Shown piece by piece: positions 1 through 4,532 of a DNA stretch of 5,505 nucleotides. The position numbers and the translations under genes are program-made. The first letter of the stretch is position 1. Each line of letters opens with the position of its first letter. The notes beneath the pieces are model-generated. The model worked only from the letters and a program-made list of their open reading frames with translations, did not search any database and was not told where the DNA came from. The stretch comes from Luminiphilus sp. (lineage in GTDB: Bacteria > Pseudomonadota > Gammaproteobacteria > Pseudomonadales > Halieaceae): the NCBI GenBank assembly GCA_028117185.1, contig JAOHHD010000039.1, positions 1-5,505 of the forward strand. Reading direction: 5' to 3'.

Positions 1-487
1 AGTCGTTCTCGAGTGCTTCGATCAGTAGTTGTAGTTCACCACGAGGGTCCTCCAGCGTCGGCTCGCCAATCTGCACATAGTAAAGGCGAGTGGCGGGATC
101 GAGACGAATATCGCGAGACTCCATTTCTTTGCGGACAATCTGCCTGTGTACCTGACTCTCGGCAGGCACGTCGATAACGGCATCGTCGAGCAGCGTTGTA
201 TGGCAACTGAGTCGACGTCCTTCCTTTAAAGGGCCCTTTCGTTCGACAAACTTCACTTCAGTTGCGCAAAAAGGGGAGAGGTGATCAACATCGGATTCGA
301 TTTGGTGTTTGGCAAAAGAGCCTGTCACGCAGCTGATCTGGCAGCGGCCACAGAGGCCCCTGCCACCGCAGACCGAGTCGATATCGACCCCTAAATTGCG
401 AGCTGCTGTTAAAAGGGGTGTGCCACGCGGAAACGATCCGCGCCGACCCGAGGGCATAAAGAGCACTTTGACATTGGTTTCAGCCAA
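1..487 (-). CDS. 2Fe-2S ferredoxin / ASKHA-domain corrinoid activation protein (RACo/RamA-like), N-terminal part, 3'-truncated by window edge
   Basis: My translation gives 162 residues before the window edge. Residues 4-105 form a plant-type ferredoxin domain. It starts with a PSGRRG segment at 12-17 and has cluster ligands Cys40, Cys46 and Cys49 in CGGRGLCGRC, plus Cys95 in RRLSCHT (spacing C-x5-C-x2-C-x45-C). From about residue 125 the sequence resembles the linker region that precedes the actin-like ASKHA ATPase domain in RACo proteins. The ATPase part (COG3894/DUF4445, typically giving over 600 residues in total) would lie left of the window. Known relatives reduce inactive Co(II) corrinoid to Co(I) using ATP. 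The start is TTG at 487: an in-frame stop lies two codons upstream, an AGGAG sits 10 nt before it, and the later ATG (residue 11) would remove the first beta strand. It follows the methyltransferase gene by 3 nt in the same frame. Confidence 0.88.
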   Translation of the reverse strand, partial: MAETNVKVLFMPSGRRGSFPRGTPLLTAARNLGVDIDSVCGGRGLCGRCQISCVTGSFAKHQIESDVDHLSPFCATEVKFVERKGPLKEGRRLSCHTTLLDDAVIDVPAESQVHRQIVRKEMESRDIRLDPATRLYYVQIGEPTLEDPRGELQLLIEALEND

Positions 488-490
488 GAT

Positions 491-1396
491 TCACGCGCTC
501 CTGCGACGTCCTGATCGTCCCGATCTGCCACCGCGGCCCTCGCCCTCAGCGGCGGGCTCACGATAGGCGCGGATCCAATGAGTACAGTTGGGATCGTGCC
601 CCATCATGACATCGCCACCGCGCACGGCTTGCATGACTTCTGGATGCATGGGGCTGGTAATCGCGGACGTCATGCCGGCACCCATCGCCATGGTGAGAAA
701 CGCTGAGTTAATGCCATTGCGGTTGGGCAGGCCAAAGCTCACATTAGAAGCGCCGCAGGTGGTATTCACTTTCAGCTCCTCTCTCAGGCGTCGCACCAGC
801 GCCATGACCTGCAGGCCTGCGGTGTTGATAGCGCCAATAGGCATCACCAGGGGATCCACAACAATATCGTTGTAGGGTATACCGTAGTCAGCTGCGCGTT
901 CGACAATTTTTTTAGCGACCGCGAAGCGCACGTCGGGATCCTCGGAAATACCGGTCTCGTCGTTAGAGATCGCCACGACAGCGGCCTTGTGTTTGGCGAC
1001 CAGCGGCAACACCCGCTCCAGCACTTCATCCTCTCCCGTGACTGAATTGACCAGTGCTTTTCCTTGGTAAACGGCAAGACCCGCCTCGAGTGCCTCGACA
1101 ATAGAGGAATCAATGCTCAGTGGTACATCGGTGATCGATTGAACCAGCTGAATGGCTTCCGCCAAAATGCGTGGCTCATCCGCCAGAGGAATCCCCGCGT
1201 TGACATCGAGCATGTGAGCGCCCGCCGCTACCTGCGCTAGCGCGTCAGACTCGACTCGGCTGTAGTCGCCATTTTTCATTTCTTCGGCCAAAATTTTACG
1301 ACCGGTTGGATTGATCCGCTCGCCAATAATCACAAAGCGTTGATCGAAGCCCATATGGACTTCCCGGGTAGCTGAACTAATGGTCGTTATTGTCAT
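491..1396 (-). CDS. Methyltetrahydrofolate:corrinoid protein methyltransferase (pterin-binding, AcsE/MeTr-like)
   Basis: This 301-residue protein has a pterin-binding TIM-barrel fold of the dihydropteroate synthase/MeTr type. Visible motifs are GERINPTGRK (25-34), DVNAG (64-68), SIDSS (94-98), NSVTGE (117-122), DPLVMP (181-186) and GASNVSFGLPNR (215-226). The last is characteristic of methyl-THF:corrinoid methyltransferases rather than folate-synthesis FolP. It should move the methyl group between methyl-corrinoid and THF; in this operon the direction is probably from corrinoid to THF. ATG 1396 is preferred because the segment before residue 16 (SATREVHMGFD) matches the N-terminus I recall in relatives, but Met15 is possible. 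Only a weak AGG precedes the start. The last 18 residues (284-301) form a Gly/Arg/Ser tail beyond the barrel. A 'dihydropteroate synthase' label would be misleading here. Confidence 0.9.
   Translation of the reverse strand: MTITTISSATREVHMGFDQRFVIIGERINPTGRKILAEEMKNGDYSRVESDALAQVAAGAHMLDVNAGIPLADEPRILAEAIQLVQSITDVPLSIDSSIVEALEAGLAVYQGKALVNSVTGEDEVLERVLPLVAKHKAAVVAISNDETGISEDPDVRFAVAKKIVERAADYGIPYNDIVVDPLVMPIGAINTAGLQVMALVRRLREELKVNTTCGASNVSFGLPNRNGINSAFLTMAMGAGMTSAITSPMHPEVMQAVRGGDVMMGHDPNCTHWIRAYREPAAEGEGRGGRSGRSGRRRSA
498..502 (-). promoter_or_regulatory. Shine-Dalgarno AGGAG deciding the TTG start at 487
   Basis: AGGAG on the minus strand lies inside the last sense codons (Arg-Ser) of the upstream methyltransferase gene, 10 nt before TTG. 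The stop TGA (491-493) falls between this site and the start, an arrangement typical of translational coupling. It supports TTG rather than the downstream ATG as the start of the ferredoxin/ASKHA gene. Confidence 0.6.
506..523 (-). repeat. Imperfect 9-nt tandem repeat encoding the RSGRSG part of the methyltransferase tail
   Basis: Two adjacent 9-base units (506-514 and 515-523) match at 7 of 9 positions. On the minus strand they encode Ser-Gly-Arg twice within the Gly/Arg-rich C-terminal tail. Local slippage could explain growth of this tail. The repeat is very short, so chance plus composition bias is also possible. Confidence 0.4.
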
Positions 1397-1438
1397 GAGA
1401 ATGGCCTAATAAAGAAAATGATAAGGAAGGGGGAGGGT
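1397..1438 (-). other. Intergenic spacer between metF-like and methyltransferase genes, pyrimidine-rich
   Basis: This 42-nt gap is the longest in the window. Read in the direction of transcription, its first half is almost pure pyrimidine (C-runs followed by T-runs), and it has only a weak AGG near the downstream ATG. I see no inverted repeat followed by a T tract, so it is not a convincing terminator. No clear -35/-10 pair was recognised either. Confidence 0.35.
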
Positions 1439-2425
1439 TTAGTTGGCAGGTTGCCAGGGAGCTCGACTATCGAGGGCATTCGAGCGAGAGACGATCTCGC
1501 CGATACGGTCCTCCATGCGGTAGGCCATGATATGAACCCCACTGATGCCCTCGATTTCGCGCACTTGCTCGATGAGATCAATGCAGAGATTGACCCCCTC
1601 TTGTTTTTGATCCTCGGCGCCACTGAGCCGGGCAATGACGGCATCAGGGATATGCACACCTGCCACGTTTTTGCGGATCCAGTCGGCGGCTTTCGCTGAG
1701 GCTAAAGGCCCGACACCCGCCAACACGAACACTTTTTCAAGTAGCCCCAAATCCCGCGCTTGCGCCATGAAGGTCTTCATTCTATCGATATCAAAACAGT
1801 ACTGGGTTTGGATGAATTGCGCGCCAGCAGCAATCTTTTTCGCCATTCGGTGGGGACGAAAATCCAGAGGCGGTGCAAAAGGGTTCGCCGCCGCACCCAG
1901 AAACAGCCGGGGCGGTGCGCTGATAGATCGCCCGCTGAGAAACTGCTGCTCATCACGCATCGTTCTGACCATGGTGAGTGCAGAAATACTGTCCATATCA
2001 AATACGGGTTTTGCTTCGGGATGATCCCCTGATTGCACGCCATCCCCACTGAGGCAGAGCACATTGCAAACGCCCATTGCCGCCGCACCGAGAAGGTCTC
2101 CCTGCATGGCAATACGGTTTCGGTCTCGGCAGGATTGCTGCAGGATCATCGCGTAGCCGCGGCGCGTCAGGAGTGAGCAGATGCCCATGCTCGACATGTG
2201 GCAGTTGGCACCGGAGCTATCGGTTGCATTGATGGCATCTACATAACCATCGAATAACGCAGCGCGCTCGAAGACGTCATTAGGGTCCGCTGAATCTGGC
2301 GGTGCGATCTCGGCGGTGACGGCAAAGTGTCCTGCACGGAGCACGCGCTCGAAACGTCCCGGTGATGTGTGCCCGGGCAATATGGGCAAATTGTCGCCCG
2401 GTAACGGCTCGTCGTCGAAGCTCAT
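1439..2425 (-). CDS. metF: Methylenetetrahydrofolate reductase, MetF-type catalytic subunit
   Basis: This 328-residue protein spans the MTHFR TIM barrel. VTAEIAPP (36-43) carries Glu39 at the place of the catalytic Glu of E. coli MetF. Other visible segments are GANCHMSS (72-79), SCRDRNR (98-104) followed by QGDLLG (108-113), LSGD (125-128), AANPF (179-183), KKIAAGAQFIQTQYCFD (196-212) and LAGVGPLAS (235-243). It interconverts methylene-THF and methyl-THF with a bound flavin. Beside corrinoid methyltransferases it more likely runs oxidatively, from methyl- to methylene-THF. The start is ATG 2425, with AGGA 8 nt upstream and an ATGA overlap with the MetV-like gene. An in-frame TTG at 2464 would add 13 residues that overlap that gene and lack family resemblance. 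The barrel matches the MetVF type found with a separate MTHFR_C partner; the electron acceptor is unknown. Confidence 0.93.
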   Translation of the reverse strand: MSFDDEPLPGDNLPILPGHTSPGRFERVLRAGHFAVTAEIAPPDSADPNDVFERAALFDGYVDAINATDSSGANCHMSSMGICSLLTRRGYAMILQQSCRDRNRIAMQGDLLGAAAMGVCNVLCLSGDGVQSGDHPEAKPVFDMDSISALTMVRTMRDEQQFLSGRSISAPPRLFLGAAANPFAPPLDFRPHRMAKKIAAGAQFIQTQYCFDIDRMKTFMAQARDLGLLEKVFVLAGVGPLASAKAADWIRKNVAGVHIPDAVIARLSGAEDQKQEGVNLCIDLIEQVREIEGISGVHIMAYRMEDRIGEIVSRSNALDSRAPWQPAN

Positions 2426-2880
2426 ACCTTGCTTCCTGTGCGCAATCTGAGTGCGCGCAGCCAAGCACTGCGACCTTTGAGTCGATTATCGACAGGCGGT
2501 TGAATGACTTTGATGGTCTCTTCAATGTTGCCGATCTGTTGGCTACCTTGCCACGCATTGACCCAGACACAGGTCATCTCAGGCTTAATTTCACAGCCGC
2601 CATTTTGACGTACACCACCGCAGGGCCCATTCCGCAGAGTTTTTGGGCAGTTCATTGGGCAGGCCATACCGGTCGATCCCAGCGTGCACTGTCCGCAGGA
2701 CTGAGAGTCGAATAGAAACCCTTTGACGGTGCGCTCAATGGCCGCGAAAGGCTTGTCGAGACGCTCATACCCAATCCGCTTCAGCAGAGGGTTAAGCAAT
2801 GTGAGGGTCGCCTCGAGCCCCTCATACAAGAGGTTAAGCCAGCGGGATTGTCGAATCGACCACAGTCTGACTGATTTCAT
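2422..2880 (-). CDS. metV: MetV-like, cysteine-rich methylenetetrahydrofolate reductase C-terminal domain protein (MTHFR_C)
   Basis: This 152-residue protein has the MTHFR_C (PF12225) signature: an N-terminal helical segment (about 10-55), then a cysteine-rich core with Cys62, Cys65, Cys74, Cys78, Cys87, Cys96 and Cys104 in the order SCGQC, ACPMNCPK, NGPCGG, NGGCE and MTCVW. In acetogens MetV partners MetF and is needed for activity; the cysteines bind metal, reported as zinc for some members. Here it is the gene immediately before metF, with an ATGA overlap, so a MetF-MetV complex is likely. Its own ATG overlaps the stop of the PF13769 gene, also as ATGA, and only a weak GAG precedes it, so it is probably translated by coupling. 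It is somewhat shorter than acetogen MetV as I remember it, but the cysteine core looks complete. The gene symbol rests on family and context. Confidence 0.85.
   Translation of the reverse strand: MKSVRLWSIRQSRWLNLLYEGLEATLTLLNPLLKRIGYERLDKPFAAIERTVKGFLFDSQSCGQCTLGSTGMACPMNCPKTLRNGPCGGVRQNGGCEIKPEMTCVWVNAWQGSQQIGNIEETIKVIQPPVDNRLKGRSAWLRALRLRTGSKV
2434..2437 (-). promoter_or_regulatory. Shine-Dalgarno AGGA for metF, supporting ATG 2425
   Basis: AGGA (within AGGAAG) lies 8 nt before ATG 2425, inside the last codons of the MetV-like gene. It supports ATG 2425 over the longer TTG start at 2464. Confidence 0.6.
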
Positions 2881-3185
2881 GCGGCAGGCTCAGCGTAGCC
2901 ATTTTGTTTGGCAAGTCGGGTGATGTCCTCATCAGAATACTGCGCTTCAATCTCTTGACCGAGTTGCGCTGCGATATCTGCCAGTGCGCCTTCGGCCTCG
3001 ATTGCGGTGGTAACGCGCCGCCATTCATCGAGGTAGGCGTCACTACCGCCTTTGCCGGCTCGCATGGCAGCGCGGTCAATGGCTTCCTGGAAGCGCGCGC
3101 TCAGCATGTACTTACCCCGATCTCGACCGCGCTTAATCAGAACCTGCGAGGGGATATCGCGCCACAAAATATCAATGCGTTGCAT
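2877..3185 (-). CDS. Small PF13769 ('virulence factor' family) protein of unknown function
   Basis: The product has 102 residues. It begins with a beta-strand-like MQRIDILWRDIPSQV, followed by LIKRGRDRGKYML (17-29) and the strongly helical RFQEAIDRAAMRAG (31-44) and DAYLDEWRR (49-57). This matches what I recall of PF13769. The family name is historical and nothing here suggests virulence. There is no signal peptide, membrane segment or cysteine, so it is probably cytoplasmic. ATG 3185 is preferred because GTGAGG lies 6 nt upstream; ATG 3203 would add six residues and has no ribosome site. The gene overlaps the end of the DUF1638 gene by 14 nt and joins the MetV-like gene by an ATGA overlap. 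Its position implies a role tied to corrinoid methyl transfer or MetVF, but the function is unknown. Confidence 0.8.
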   Translation of the reverse strand: MQRIDILWRDIPSQVLIKRGRDRGKYMLSARFQEAIDRAAMRAGKGGSDAYLDEWRRVTTAIEAEGALADIAAQLGQEIEAQYSDEDITRLAKQNGYAEPAA

Positions 3186-3801
3186 GCTGAGCCTCACGGT
3201 CATGATTAAAGTGGAGTACCTGCGGCGTTAATGCTGCTTGCAGCGATGCCAGTCCGGTGTCGACGACCTCAAAAGCCAGTCCCAATCGGTCTGCTGCTTT
3301 TTGCGCCTTGGCGAGCAGTTTTGGATCATCGGTTTGCGCGAGATAGACCATTCGCTGGTAATGACTAAAGAGCATGCCTTGTAATTCTGGGTGAGCATCC
3401 AGTTTTAAATCTTCGATGACCAACCGATCAAAGTGTCGCGCCAGAAAATCAGTCAAATAAAAGGTGCCGGGTTCAGCCTCTGATAAGGCATGAAACACGG
3501 GTGATGTGGCGAACACTTCATAACAATGAGCGCCGGGGAGGCGGCTGACACCCCATCGCGCCAAAACCCGATCCAGTGCCCCGCCGGTGCCGCAGTCGGC
3601 ATAAGCGACGAACACCCGTTCGTATTGATGAAAGTGCTTCTCGAGTAATGCTTCGACTTGTGCGGGAATCGCTTTGGGCCGGTTATGCAGGGCTGCGTCG
3701 ATGCACTGCACCTGCAAACCATCCCAACCATTGGCGCGTTTCAGCGCGTCAATTTCCCGCGCGAGTGCGCCACAGGCGATGATTAGAGTGGCTCCCATCA
3801 T
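3172..3801 (-). CDS. DUF1638 domain protein, possible corrinoid-system accessory
   Basis: This 209-residue protein matches the DUF1638 pattern along its whole length: IIACGALAREI (7-17), CIDAALHNRP (33-42), VAYADCGTGGALD (65-77), PGAHCYE (89-95), PGTFYLTDFLARHF (111-124) and a C-terminal DDPKLLAKAQKAADRLGLAFEVVDTG segment (158-183). Cys10, Cys33, Cys70 and Cys93 with His39 and His92 sit inside the conserved segments and could form a metal or cofactor site; this is inference. There is no signal peptide or membrane segment. I recall DUF1638 genes beside methylamine methyltransferase genes in methanogens and bacteria, which fits this position after the corrinoid protein. The start is uncertain: ATG 3801, ATG 3798 or TTG 3807 are all possible and none has a clear Shine-Dalgarno, so coupling to the upstream stop 11 nt away is likely. 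The biochemical function is unknown. Confidence 0.85.
   Translation of the reverse strand: MMGATLIIACGALAREIDALKRANGWDGLQVQCIDAALHNRPKAIPAQVEALLEKHFHQYERVFVAYADCGTGGALDRVLARWGVSRLPGAHCYEVFATSPVFHALSEAEPGTFYLTDFLARHFDRLVIEDLKLDAHPELQGMLFSHYQRMVYLAQTDDPKLLAKAQKAADRLGLAFEVVDTGLASLQAALTPQVLHFNHDREAQHATH
3192..3197 (-). promoter_or_regulatory. Shine-Dalgarno GTGAGG deciding the start of the PF13769 gene
   Basis: GTGAGG lies 6 nt before ATG 3185, within the end of the DUF1638 coding sequence. The upstream in-frame ATG 3203 has no comparable motif, so 3185 is preferred. Confidence 0.55.
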
Positions 3802-3812
3802 CGCCAAGAAAG

Positions 3813-4514
3813 TCAGGCGCTCTGCGCCAGACGACGGTCACTGACCATGCGGATTGCAGTGGTTGCCGCTTCGGCCGCGTCCCGGCAATAGGCGTCAGCA
3901 CCGACAGCCTGACCAAACTCCTCGTTGAGCGGGGCGCCGCCCACCAGCACGATGTAGTCCTCCCGCAACCCTTTTTCGACCAGCGTATCGATCACAACCT
4001 TCATGTAAGGCATGGTCGTTGTGAGGAGGGCAGACATACCCAAAATATCGGGTTTGTGCTGTTCGATAGCAGCCAAGTAATCCTCAACCGCGTTGTTAAT
4101 GCCGATATCGAAGACCTCAAAACCTGCACCTTCTAGCATCATCGCGACAAGGTTTTTGCCAATGTCATGAATGTCGCCTTTGACTGTGCCAATGACCATC
4201 GTACCCACTGGTTTTGCGCCCGTTTCAGCGAGCAGCGGCCGCAATATCGCCATGCCGCCCTTCATAGCGTTGGCCGCGAGTAGCACTTCTGGGACAAATA
4301 AAATGCCATCACGAAAGTCGATGCCGACAATGGTCATACCGTCGACCAGTGCTTTGCCTAGCACGTCTTCAGGAGACCATTCACGTGCAAGCAGAATCCG
4401 GGTGCCTTCTTCAATCTCTTCTGTCAGGCCGTCGTAAAGATCATCATGCATTTGTTGCACGAGATCTTCGTTCGAGAGTTCTGAAAGGACAATATCGTCT
4501 TCGTCGTCTGACAT
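3813..4514 (-). CDS. Corrinoid (B12-binding) methyl carrier protein, MtbC/MttC-like
   Basis: This 233-residue protein has the usual two-domain plan of methyltransferase corrinoid proteins. A helical cap domain (about 15-98) includes VPEVLLAANAMKGGM (74-88). A Rossmann-type B12 domain (about 102-225) follows. The cobalamin motif is DIHDIGKN (114-121), with His116 as the lower cobalt ligand, followed by SALL (161-164) and VGGAPL (191-196) on the nucleotide-tail side. The final GADAYCRDA (205-213) is also typical. It accepts a methyl group as Co(I) from the MttB-like enzyme and hands it to the THF methyltransferase. The first 20 residues are unusually acidic. The start ATG 4514 has AGGAG with about 10 nt spacing. 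It follows the MttB-like stop by 18 nt in the same frame. Substrate specificity lies with the partner enzyme, so a precise name is not justified. Confidence 0.93.
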   Translation of the reverse strand: MSDDEDDIVLSELSNEDLVQQMHDDLYDGLTEEIEEGTRILLAREWSPEDVLGKALVDGMTIVGIDFRDGILFVPEVLLAANAMKGGMAILRPLLAETGAKPVGTMVIGTVKGDIHDIGKNLVAMMLEGAGFEVFDIGINNAVEDYLAAIEQHKPDILGMSALLTTTMPYMKVVIDTLVEKGLREDYIVLVGGAPLNEEFGQAVGADAYCRDAAEAATTAIRMVSDRRLAQSA

Positions 4515-4524
4515 GGCAGGGTCT

Positions 4525-4530
4525 CTCCTC
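4525..4530 (-). promoter_or_regulatory. Shine-Dalgarno GAGGAG for the corrinoid protein gene
   Basis: GAGGAG occupies most of the short gap between the MttB-like stop codon and ATG 4514, with 10 nt spacing. It is the strongest ribosome binding site in the window, which fits a carrier protein needed in amount comparable to the methyltransferase. Confidence 0.6.
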
Positions 4531-4532
4531 TT

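Noticed and set aside
524..560. GC-rich stretch near the end of the methyltransferase gene as a possible intrinsic terminator or attenuator
   Set aside because: Short complementary GC runs exist, but there is no following T tract on the minus strand and the stretch is coding sequence for the Gly/Arg tail.
309..566. Open frame of 85 codons on the plus strand across the methyltransferase/activator junction
   Set aside because: Its Pro/Arg-rich product is the antisense image of the Gly/Arg-rich tail and the ferredoxin motif, both of which are better supported on the minus strand.
491..1396. Annotation as folate-synthesis dihydropteroate synthase (folP)
   Set aside because: It has the shared pterin-binding fold, but the GASNVSFGLPNR segment and the operon context fit methyl-THF:corrinoid methyltransferases.
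1635..2024. Open frame of 129 codons on the plus strand
   Set aside because: It lies wholly inside metF on the opposite strand, has a Ser/Arg-rich composition without recognisable motifs, and metF is well supported by family motifs across the same bases.
2426..2464. Longer start for metF at TTG 2464
   Set aside because: It would overlap the MetV-like gene by 43 nt and add 13 residues with no family resemblance. ATG 2425 has AGGA at a suitable distance and an ATGA junction.
3186..3203. Upstream ATG 3203 as start of the PF13769 gene
   Set aside because: No ribosome binding site precedes it, and the overlap with DUF1638 would grow to 32 nt. ATG 3185 has GTGAGG 6 nt upstream.
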